Shown: positions 21,180 to 31,630 of the stretch, one piece after another
Layout of the letters: each line of letters starts with the position of its first letter
How positions within the stretch are numbered: position 1 is the stretch's first letter
NCBI RefSeq assembly: GCF_024763615.1
Contig: NC_077224.1
Span: forward strand, 83,152,712 to 83,216,711
Source: Phlebotomus papatasi
Taxonomy: Eukaryota > Arthropoda > Insecta > Diptera > Psychodidae
DNA: 64,000 bases
Direction: 5' to 3'
Notes under the pieces: model-generated
The model's input: the letters and a program-made list of their open reading frames with translations, nothing else
The model's database searches: none
Told to the model about the DNA's origin: nothing
Translations under genes and position numbers: made by a program

Positions 21180-24100
21180 ATGGAAGTGGTAATACGTTCT
21201 GTGAGAATCCTCTCGAGAGCCCAGAAAATTCCTAAAGTAATCCGATGGTGTCATACAAAGTCCAGTGGATTGAGTTACATTCACAATGTGGGGAAGTATC
21301 CTCTGGTCTACAGGACAATTGGCCAGGAGTTGAGTCGCGTGGCGAGTGAATTTGGTGATCGTGAGGCTTATGTTTGTGTCGAGGAGGGCAAGAGGTTCAC
21401 CTATGGTCAGTTAAAAATGGAAGCAGATCGATTGGCAGCAGGATTTCAAGCCATCGGTCTGGCCAGAGGAGATCGCCTTGGAATCTGGGCACCCAATGTT
21501 GCCATGTGGCCAGTTGTGATGTTCGCAGCTGCAAGAGCTGGACTCATCCTTGTGGCCCTCAATCCAGCCTACGAAGCTCCAGAGATGGAGTACTGCATGC
21601 AGAAGGTCGGGATCAAGGCTCTGGTGACCTCAGAGACCTTCCGTAACAGACATTACTACGAGAAGCTCCTGCAGATTGTCCCAGATCTGGACAAATTTTC
21701 TCCAGGACAGATTCACAGCAAGAAACTTCCTTTCCTCCAAAGTGTAATAATTAACTCGGAGAAAAACTTCCCGGGTGCCCTACGACTTTCCGATGTTGAA
21801 TCTTTGGCCACAGCTTCCCAAATCATTCAAATTGAGGATCAGCAGAAAAGTATCAGTCCAGATAGTGGATTCACCATTCTCTTTACTTCCGGGACAACGG
21901 GAATGCCAAAAGCTGCTCTCTTGAAGCATTTTGGCATAGTTAACAATGCTATGGATGTTGGGAGGCGCAATGAATTGGAAAATAAGAAAATCTGTATGCA
22001 AGTTCCATTCTTTCATGTATTTGGAATATCACTAACCATCATGGCTAGTTTATCTACCCAAGCAAATGTTGTTCTTCCATCGATTGTCTATAACCCAGAT
22101 AAATCTCTTCTTGCGATTAGAAATGAAGAATGTCAAGTGATTTATGGTACCCCAACGATGTACGTGGACTTAGTGAACAAACAGAGCGAAAGAATGTTTG
22201 ATCTTAAAGCAGAAATTGCGGTGACTGGAGGAGCACTGTGCTCTCCGCAGCTCTGCATGGAGATAAAGGACGTATTGGGATTAAAAAAAGTAAAGGTATG
22301 CTAATCTTTCTTTTGATTTCTGTCTCCGGATTCTCAATTATCATAAGCTTTTTAGAGGAATTTTAGTTTGTCCAAATCGGTTGAGAAACTAGAAAATGAC
22401 CTTGAAGAAACCTTGAAAGGATTTCTCAAGGTCAACGAAAAAAGCTCAATAGGAAAAGGGAATGCGATTGCTTCTTCTTTATAAGATTAAATAAATAAAA
22501 ATTAACAAGTAAAAAAACACAGAAAACTATAAGAGACTTCAGAGCAGAAGTGGTCTCCTTTGTATGCATTTCCATATTAAAACGGTCCACTTCTCCTCTA
22601 AACGTCTCATAAAAAACTAGCCCCCGGCGAATTGTTTTTTTTTATATGGAGCTGTTTGAAGCCAACTCACAAATTGGTCAGAAACTCAGCTTATACTTCT
22701 CAGAACAAGACCGCATTTAGACAGATATAGGGGAGACCGGGGAGGTTTGGGACAGGGGTAGTGTGGGACAAGGCGATTTTTTCAATAAATTTTTGAAATA
22801 AATGGGATTTAACCATTACTGTATCGTAGGCAATATTAAGATGTATCTTGACTAAAAGAATAGATATCCTCAGTTTTATTGTTTTAATTCTATGAGCATT
22901 TTTTAAAAAATTGATAAAAATTGTATTTTTTGATTACTCAGTTTTTTGCTCTCTGTATTTTATATCAGCGATATATAATCAAAACTTTTTTATCTCATTA
23001 GGTAGCAGTGTAATCTGGGAACATATTTTTATAAAAGTTTCAGAGATTATATGCTCTTGTTTTTTCCTTAAAGGTTTTAAATACCAAAACTACACGCGGG
23101 GATGTTTGGGACACCTGAAAGGGGATGAATGGGACGTTGATTTTCGACAAGATTGTAGGTGCCGTGCAATTTTTTATTGTCAAAATGAGGAGTAATACCC
23201 AGTTTCTACTGGTAATTTCCCTTTTGTGCAAACTTTACCAGTTGAGCAGTTGTCTACAGTGACAATTAAACCACCAATGTCTTTGGAATCAATAATTTAT
23301 TCTCCAGAGGCCATTCGACCCGTTAAAAACTATTTTCTCGAAAATTTCTCGAGCAGTATCCTCTACAATTCTCACAAGTTCTCCAGGAAAGGGCAAGACG
23401 AGAGCTTTTTCAGAGAAATAAGGAAAACCCAGGTAACATGCAGTTGTCATAAAATCAAACAGGAATCCGTCAATAAGTTCAAGACTAAAAGTTGCAAGAA
23501 AATCTACTTGCGTGAGGAATTTGATGATCATGATTGCAATACTTAGAATAAAACAGCAAAAAAAGTAGATGGAAAATAATAAGAAATTGCTTTAAATAAC
23601 TGATTAACAATAAATGACTCTACTGTACAAATTAGATTGATATTAATTTCTAAGTATGAAAAAAAATATTAAACATTTTTATTTCTACTAGAAATATTTT
23701 TAATCTAGTATTTAAAATTATTTAACGTGTTCCAATAATGCAAATTATGCGAGAAAAAACGCGTCCCAAACATCCTCTTTTGCGTCCCATACTGCCCCAA
23801 ATCGGGGAGGTTTGGGACAAAGCGTCAAGTTAAATGTTTTATCTTCTCCAAAAAAAGTCAACAGTTTTCCAAGTTCTATCGAGTACTTTTTATAAAGTCA
23901 ATACCCATAAGTATCCTATAGACCGCATAAAATTGTAATACACTATCGTGATTTTTTGGAATACTGTCTCAAAGTCAAAACATGAAAAAGTGTCCCAAAC
24001 CTCCCCGGTCTCCCCTATAGTATATTTGTTCCTCTTTGCAAGGAACAGAGTCCTGTGTACAAGGCACACCTCAATTTTGACATGTATCGTGTAACGGTCA

Positions 24101-27100
24101 CGAGTGCGGAAAAATTCCCATACGCATTTTTGTATGTGAAAGTAAGAAAATGGCTTCAACTTTGAAGGCCACTTACCGGAGACTAATATAAAAAGAACAT
24201 TAAGCTTTAGACGTCCTTGACACACTTCCGACTTAAGCCGAGAGACGGGCTTAGTGGAAAATGATAAAAATGTGGTTTAAAGGGTTTAAATATTATTTCG
24301 AATGTAGTTACGCTAAGACGTCTCTCGGCTAATCCTCAGGCCTGTCAAGGCCATAGTTAATCTTAACTCTTCCCTAGTGATTTCAAATAACCGGGTTTTT
24401 AGTATAGACGGTTAACCGGTTTTGGAAGGGTTTGAAACCGGTAGACCGGTTTCAAACTTAGGATTACATTATGGAATTTTGAGCAATTTTTCAAAACTTG
24501 AACTTTGATGTAATATTTAACTCATAAATATATTCTTTTTCTCAATTAATTTAGAAATTATTTATTTTATAGCTTCATTTTGTATTTAAAATTAGTACAG
24601 GACATTTCAGGATAATTCAGGATAATTAATGGGAGTTTTTTAAAATAATATTGCACCGTGGAAAAGCTAGTGCAATGTAGCTTTCCGTAAAAATAACTAT
24701 TTTTTCATACAATTTAAATTTCTTAAAAACGTTGTCATTTTTGATAATCTTCCATGAGGAATTACTTAAAAATTTTATTCTAGATCTCGAAAAATTAAAA
24801 AAAAAGAATTTTATAGAGAATGTTTTAACGAACAAACCGAAAGAGTTTTCCTCTTTATTTTTAAAATCCTATGACTCGTTAAATGTTAAACTTAAGTTTA
24901 GAAAATTTGAATCGTTCGCAAAAATATTTTAAAAAAAGGATAGTACCAAGATTTTTTGCTGCTTATAAATATTTGCTAAAATCTTGACAAAGTATTGTCA
25001 AAATTATACTGTTTTCAACAAAAAAAATGCAGATTTTTCGATCGGGAATGGTTTCTAAAGTCAATTTTTTAGATTATTCTCTACAGAAAATGTAACCGAT
25101 GTATAATTTTTGTTATTTATATATCATGAAAATCATGATTATAATTTACACAAAATTCACAAATAATTTCATTGAAAAAATTCCATAGGCATTTTGAAGA
25201 AAAAAGAAATAAAAGGGACAGATAATCCTAACCGGCTTATGTAGGTGAGATTCTTAACGTGAGCTAACTCGGAGTGCATGCAAATTCGATTTAGAGCTGA
25301 AGTTGGGAGACGCCATTCAGTTATCTTGAATAAAATTCGTGAAATTATACAAATTTTGTATTTAAACCAAAATATCAAGGATTTGGATGAACTGGCACAA
25401 AAGTGATATATGGGTGAAATGTAGACCAGAATGTTCTCTATAATTTTGCTGTAGAACATGATCTCATCGATTAATCAGAAGCCAAGATAAGCGAGGTTTT
25501 TTGTTTCTTAACTTGTTTTTTCATCCAGAGTGCCCCAAGTAGTCATTTGTTGAACTTCAACTATATCAAAGAATTGTTGTATTTTGTGGGACTTTCCATT
25601 TAAAACCATATTTTAAGTATGTCTTTGTGGAGTAGAGGCAGTCAAATTGGCATCTGAGTGATTTCAAAGCGTTATTATGGGAAAAATCATTTTTTTCACA
25701 CTTAAACGGCAAAATCGGAGTGATAGCGTAGTCTGAGCGGAAAATGATGTATGGACGAAATGTAGAGACAAATGTGCTCTACAATTATGTTGAAGTAATA
25801 ATCAAAATCGGTTCAGCGACAGTCGAGATAATTGAGGTTATGTGATATTGAAATTGTTTTTTCGACTGTGGCGCCCCTGGTGTTGGTCCCACGAAGTTTA
25901 AATATTCTAGAAAGTTGTAGCATTTGGTGAGATCTTTCGTTTAAGCCCTCATTCATCAAAATCGGTCACATAGAACCGGAGATATGATTTTTTGAATTTC
26001 GTGAACTTTGACCCCTCATATCTCCGGTTCTATTGAAACCACAGCGCACATACGCACCATTTTGGAAACGTCCTAGACTGGACTACAACATACTAAAATT
26101 TCATTAACTTGCACAATGCCGTTTTTGAGAAAAGTGACTTTGAATTTCGATGAATTTTGACGCTATCACAGCGCCACCTGTGGTGACTTTTTGAACTTCC
26201 ATCTGAAAGTGCTCGTCGAGACGAAACCAAAAAGGTAAAATTTAGGTCGATATGTTAATTAGAACCGGAGATAGAGGCCGGTCAATGTTCGAACTTTGAC
26301 CCCTTATAGCTCGGGTCAGAGGTTATGGATCGACTTAAGGTTTTTTTTGTTTGATAGGTATAATCAACGGCTACAACATACTAAAATTTCAGCCCGATAC
26401 ACAATGGAATTTTTGAGTTATTTAACTTATAAGATTTAAAAATTTTCTTTTTAATAATAGCGCCCCTAGCGGTGGTTTTATGAACTTGCGATGTTAGAAG
26501 GGGAAGTGGCATTTCACGAGAGCTTTCCAAAAAGCCCTCACTTTTTAAATTCTGACAATTAGAACCGGAGTTATGGCCATTTTAAGAAATTTTTTTTGGA
26601 CCCTTATAGCTCGGGTCAGGGGGGTCAGGGGACCTTAAGTTTGGTATTGATGGAAAGCTCTAAGGCCCAGCTATAACATACTAAAATTTGAGCCCGTTCG
26701 ATGCCATAGGGGCGGAGCTATTGAGAAAACAAAAAAAGGGGGGTCTTCAAAATGGCGGAAGGAGGGGTGGGGGGTGGGGGGTCAATGCACCAAGTTGCAA
26801 TTTTCACCCGATATATAACCTTTGCCGAAAACCGCAAGTCGATATCTTTTTTAGTTTAGGAGCTATTAAGCTCCAAAGAGCGGCCGGCCGGCCGGCCGGG
26901 AACGTAAATTAGCCACATATATATTCGTGATCAGGAAGTGCTGAAACACATTTTGGCCAAATTTGAGGTCGATCGGACGACATGAAATTTTGTTAGGATT
27001 ATAGTAGGTGAGATTGTTAAGAATCTCACCTAATAAAAGGAAACCTTTGTTGTTTTTTACTCCAAATGGTTGAGAAACTAATAAATACCAGATTTTCTGG

Positions 27101-28300
27101 TAATTTAAAAGATATTTTTACAAAAATTATACAAGAAAAAAATGATACAAAATACGTTTTTTACAAAGATTTTACAAGAATATTGTGTAACAATCTTGAT
27201 GAATTTGGGATAAGAAGATATGCAGTTAAAAGATAGCAAGATTTAATAAGAATCTTTATGATGACATGGAGAGGTAAACATCTTGGTATTTTTCCACATA
27301 AAACCATATTTTACAAGATTGTACTAAATCGTTTACAATTTTTTTCTCAGTATACAATTGATTTTTTGGTCTGGTAAATATTTAACTAAGATTAAGGATG
27401 AAATATTTTGAAGTGAAGAAGTCCTGATATAATTTCCTATAGGGTAAGATGGGGTAATTCGGAATCATGCCTATTTTGGAATTTTGAGGTTTTATCATTG
27501 TTTCAGATGGTCAAAGAGAAAAAGAAAACCATGAAGAAGGACAAGACCGTACATTCGAGATATTTATTTAGGACCTTTGTACGTTAATTATTTTAATTTA
27601 TTGCGAATCCTTTCCTATTTACAAATTTCCTTGGAGCAAGTCAGTTTACGGAATGACAGAAAAATCCGGTGTGAGCTTCAATACCCTTCCGGATGACACA
27701 GATGATCAGGTCCTGGAGTCAGTTGGACACGTTCAGGACAACATTGAGGTGAAGGTGATTGACAATGAGGGAAATCTGGTGCCTTTTGGAGTGCCAGGAG
27801 AGCTCTGTGTCCGCGGATACTTCACAATGTTGGGCTACTGGGACGATGAGGAAAAGACCAGGGAGACACTGGGAAAGGATGGATGGCTGAGGACTGGAGA
27901 TCAGTTTGTGCTACAGGCAGATGGATATGGGAAGATCGTGGGGAGACTGAAGGAGATGATCATCAGGGGAGGAGAGAACATTTTCCCCAAAGAAATTGAG
28001 AACTTCCTGGCCACATGCCCTCAAATAGCCGAAGCTCACATCGTGGGCGTTCCGGATGAGCGTCTGGGCGAGGAATTGTGTGCTTTTGTGCGTCTCCGAG
28101 CAGAATCTGGCTCCTTCACTGAAAACGACATCAAGGACTTTTGCAAAGGGAAGATTTCTTTTCACAAAATCCCAAGATACATTGAAATTGTCACAGACTT
28201 CCCCAAAACTCTTTCAGGGAAAATCCAGAAGTTCAAGCTTCAGCAGTGGTATATGGAAAAGCACAGCAAGGACAATATATTAAGAGAACATATTATATGA
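21180..28300 (+). CDS. ACSF2-type acyl-CoA synthetase, copy B
   Basis: Coding exons are 21180-22295 (372 codons, donor GTATGC) and 27641-28300 (acceptor AGCAAG), phase 0, giving 591 residues. The intron sits at the same codon as in copy A but is 5.3 kb and unrelated in sequence. Presequence-like N terminus, FTSGTTGMPKAA, SVYGMTE, WLRTGD and PKTLSGKIQK are all present, so the enzyme looks functional. Relative to copy A, residues 1-215 differ at one site (N180S). About 40 substitutions cluster at 215-297, 336-340, 359-368 and 373-410, around the acyl pocket, and the C terminus is replaced after KLQQ. AATAAA follows at 28365. Function: acyl-CoA formation from an unknown acid, probably in mitochondria; the substrate may differ from copy A. 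Confidence 0.92.
22728..24017. mobile_element. 1.29-kb non-autonomous TIR element, TAGGGGAGACCGGGG ends
   Basis: Left TAGGGGAGACCGGGGAGGTT and right (inverted) TAGGGGAGACCGGGGAGGTT are identical for nearly 30 bases and are flanked by TA. The word GGTTTGGGACA returns inside at 23813 and, as variants, at 23101 and 23765. No transposase is visible. It lies in the copy B intron. Confidence 0.8.
24018..25241. other. Copy B intron, AT-rich, no gene seen
   Basis: A CGG/CCG-containing block with ACCGGTT words at 24385-24450 is a weak relative of the dispersed ACCGGTT repeat. GAGAGACGGGCTTAG (24239) and CTAAGACGTCTCTCGG (24312) hint at an inverted pair. The rest is AT-rich. Confidence 0.35.
25871..26760. 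repeat. About 295-bp degenerate tandem repeat, three copies
   Basis: GCGCCmCCTG-like starts fall at 25871, 26171 and 26460. CTACAACATACTAAAATTT occurs at 26083, 26371 and 26671, a spacing of 288 and 300 bp. Each unit also holds AGAACCGGAGATA and GACCCCTTATAGCTCGGGTC or variants. It fills most of the element at 25244-27030. Confidence 0.75.
26755..26905. repeat. G-rich run and (GGCC)n block
   Basis: GGGGTGGGGGGTGGGGGG at about 26764-26781 and CGGCCGGCCGGCCGGCCGG at 26881-26899 are unusual in this AT-rich DNA. The first could form a G-quadruplex. Both are in the copy B intron. Confidence 0.6.
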
Positions 28301-28364
28301 CTTTCTTGTACGTTTAATCACACGGGGAGATTCTCTTATTACATAGATAGACCTATAAGGACAC

Positions 28365-28370
28365 AATAAA
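28365..28370 (+). other. Polyadenylation signal AATAAA of copy B
   Basis: The signal lies 65 bases after the stop codon; a second one is near 28402. Confidence 0.6.
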
Positions 28371-28609
28371 GATGTAGCACTAGGACCATCCATGATCGTA
28401 GAATAAACTTTATTACAATTAAAAAAATAAATAAAAATATTTTTTCTGTAAAATGCTTTTAAAATAAAATAAAGAAAAAGATTAAAATAGTTTTTTTTTA
28501 AATTATTTTATGAATATGTATTTTCAAATTGTAATAATAGATAATTGTAATAGTAATAGACAGGTTCTACAGCGTTATAATGATTTCTTAATTCTCAAAA
28601 GTAGCTTAA

Positions 28610-30112
28610 CTCTTTCGTCTCCTTTGGGACACTGGGTACCCATGGAAACAACAATTTTTTTTAGACTATCTTGAATCGATAAAAATCCGATTCTTCTGGA
28701 TAATTACAAACAATAAGGATGTCTAAATCTATGTCTAAATCGGGGCCAATAAGTATGATAACTAACAATTACAGATTGCATAAATTCGAAAAATAATTTT
28801 TTCTTAAATTTTCAAAATACTTGTTCAAACTTTATGGGTACTCTCGTCCCTAAAAATCTAGAGGTGAAATGTAAGTGTTGGGGACCAAGTCCCCTAGGTC
28901 AAACAAGAGTTAGTGGACTGTATTTATTTTTATCAACTGAATCACGCGTGGCGGACTGCAAGGACTTGATCAATTTGGCGGTGACTGATTGGCTAATTAT
29001 ACGAATGTTGGTGGTCTCTAAAATATAAACCTACAGTTCAATTCATTTCTTTAAACTAGATAATTCAATCCTTACTTTAATTTCAAACGGCCTCCGTTTG
29101 CTTCCACCAACCTCAAGCTTTTTCACGAGTTTACAACCTGTAATTTAATTAATAATTTTTATCCTGACGCCATTTTGAATTTCTTTCAATCGTCTATCAA
29201 ACCTACCATGTTATAAAACTCTTTATCCTGACTCAGGACCTAGCTTGATCGTTTCCCAAGGAGTTCAGCCAAACCTATACAATAAATACTACTAAATTAC
29301 ATAGGTTTTACCATGATAAAATATCCTAACTTACGCAAATTCCTTTCCCAAAAGAATTACACAACTGCACGTCACGCCACGCTTTTCACAAAAAGACTGA
29401 CAAATGTGCCGGAAGGGCTTACGTAATAAACCTTCAAATATTTCCGCCAGTTGGCGCTCGCGTTTCCAACAGTAAGGTTATCCTGTCAATTCCCGCCATT
29501 TGCTTTTTGACACCAACCTTGTAACAAAATTCCAAGCGGGAGCGACATTTTAGCCAATATGGCCGATAATTTTGACATTTGGCAGCGAGCGAGATTGATT
29601 TCGGGGAAGTTTTTCCTATTCTTCCTGATTTTGGTGAATTCTGATTATCCAGGAAGTAGCCGTACTCACTATGGCGCTGTTATCTTGTAATATCGTTATC
29701 TCGTTATCTCGTTATGTTCTCGTAATGTATTTTATAAATGAAAAATTATAAAAAGATAACAGATTACGGAGATTACGAGATAACAACGCCATAGTGAGTA
29801 CGGCTAGTGTCTTTTATGCTTTTGAGAAAGCTTAATGTGTCTGCAATAACATCGTGTTGAGAGAAATGTGTGTTAAAGTGTTACTGTGTGAAATATTTTG
29901 ATGAATCTGTTGGCAAGCAGGAATTTGGTGTCTTCTGGACCACTTCCTGAACATCCCACAAGATACTGATCAATAATTCACCTTGTTTTCGTAATCAACA
30001 TTGTAAATGAGTCATTTGACACGCAAAAATAATTCACAATATAATTGGCTTTTGGAAAATTGAAGTTTGTCTCCTTTTCGTTTTTTGGGGATATGTTGTG
30101 GTGCGGAAAGAG
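28610..30112. mobile_element. piggyBac-like non-autonomous element I, TTAA-flanked, 1.5 kb
   Basis: TTAA is followed by CTCTTTCGTCTCC at the left and preceded by GCGGAAAGAG at the right. TTAA target sites and short C-rich-start ends fit piggyBac-type MITEs. It shares most of its interior with element II, including GAAGTTTTTCCTATTCTTCC and TGTTGGCAAGCAGGA. A 148-bp MITE is inserted at 29658-29805. Confidence 0.65.
29658..29805. mobile_element. 148-bp MITE with AGCCGTACTCACTATGGCG ends, nested in element I
   Basis: The two ends are perfect inverted repeats for 19 bases and then nearly so for 10 more. The related copies at about 30715 and 34200 (inverted) lack it and read GGAAGTGT, while here AGT stands on both sides. 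This defines the element borders and a 3-bp target duplication. Confidence 0.9.
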
Positions 30113-30147
30113 TTAAAAATGTAACAATTTCCCTCTTTTTCTGTTAA

Positions 30148-31135
30148 CTCTTTCGTCTCCTTTGGGACTCTGGGTACCCATGGAAAAAATAATTTTTTTA
30201 GACTATTTAGAATCAATAAAATTCCGATTCTTGTGGATGATTACAAACTATAAGGATGTCCAAATCTAGGATATTTTTTGCAGGATCCCAATTAACTCCT
30301 GAGCTTAGATATTTTTGGTCAAAAATCGTGAATTTTCGATTTTCTGCTTCCTTGCACATATTGTGACTTTTTTCATATTTCTAGACCCGAATAAGGAAAA
30401 ACCTCTCGGGGCCAATAAGTATGATAACTATCAATTACAGATTACATAAATTCGAAAAACAATTTTTTCATAAATTTTCAAAAAACTTGTTCAAAGTTGA
30501 TGGGAATTCTCGTCCGCAAGAATCTTGAGGTCAATTGTAAGGTTATCCCGCCAATGCCCGCCATTTGCTTTTTGACACTAACCTTGTAACAAAATTCCAA
30601 GCGGAAGCCACATTTTTGCCAAGATGGCCGATCATTTTGACATTTCGCAACGCGGAAGATTGCTTTCGGGGAAGTTTTTCCTATTCTTCCAGATTTTGGT
30701 GAATTCTGATTGTCGATGAAGTGTTTTTTTGGCTCTTGAGAATGCTTAATGTGTCTGCAATAACATCGTGTTGAGAGAAATGTGTTTTAAAGTGTTTTTG
30801 TGTGAAATATTTTGAGGAATCTGTTGGCAAGCAGGAGCTGGGTGTCTTCTTGAAATCTCAGAAGATACTGATCAATAATTCTTGTTTTAGTGATCAACAT
30901 TGTAAAGGAGTCATTTGACATGCAAAAATAATTCACAAAATTGATATTATTGGCTTTTGGAAAAAGTTTGTCTCCTCTTCGTTCTTTTGGGGACGAGAGT
31001 ACCCATGAGTTTTCCAATTTCCCAGAGGCGGAGAAAATTCTTTCCTACAAAAGTATCATATTTGACCACTAAGAGTTACAATTAAGTGAGTTTTACTGAA
31101 ATTCGTTCGCTGGATATGTTGTGGTCCGGAAAGAG
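30148..31135. mobile_element. piggyBac-like non-autonomous element II, TTAA-flanked, 1.0 kb
   Basis: The copy runs from TTAA|CTCTTTCGTCTCC to GTCCGGAAAGAG|TTAA. The DNA after both element I and element II reads AAAAATGTAACAATTT and then TCTGTTAA, so element plus flank may have been duplicated in tandem. Confidence 0.65.
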
Positions 31136-31630
31136 TTAAAAAATGTAACAATTTTCTGTTAATTAACGTAAGACATTTTCAAAAAAATTTAAATTTTTTT
31201 TGATGAATCTTCATCGAACTTATCGAAATACACAGTAGAAAGAATATTATTGTATTTTACAATTTCCATTACTCAGTTTCACTTTTTTTTACTAAATTTC
31301 CTTGAAATGCACGTGATCGTGTCCGTTGAAATCTAAATAATTTTGAATCATTCGATATTTTTGATATTTTAGTACGATATTTGCAATTTTAGAACATCCT
31401 TCAGCGCCTCTCGTGGCGATATTCCACTGTCAGACCGCGAAGTGAAGAAAAAGAAGAAGACATTTTTCTGGTGCAAGAGAGCTCCTCAAGATTTTCCACA
31501 CAAAGAGAAGCGAATTAAATTGGGAGGATTTTTGAGTGAATTAAAATCTGTGCTTAGGATAAAGTCCACGAACGAAAGGAGTATCCCCGTGTGATTAGCA
31601 TTGTGATAGGAATCCGCCCAGAGGAAGGAC
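31136..31630 (+). promoter_or_regulatory. LAMP upstream region and 5' UTR
   Basis: After element II, 495 bp of mostly AT-rich DNA precede the LAMP ATG; GC content rises from about 31400. The transcription start probably lies near 31400-31450; no TATA box was assigned. Confidence 0.4.

Larger units (their letters stand above)
25244..27030. mobile_element. 1.79-kb element with GGTGAGATTCTTAAC ends
   Basis: The left end GGTGAGATTCTTAACGTGAG matches the inverted right end GGTGAGATTCTTAACAATCT for 15 bases, with TA on both sides. The last 28 bases can fold into a hairpin (GGTGAGATT, loop, AATCTCACC). The interior is a degenerate tandem array and has no transposase. Classification is open: the TA flanks suggest Tc1/mariner-like mobilisation. 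Confidence 0.6.

Noticed and set aside
23226..23546. 106-residue frame inside the TAGGGGAGACCGGGG element
   Set aside because: No transposase motif was seen and the composition looks random; the element is treated as non-autonomous.
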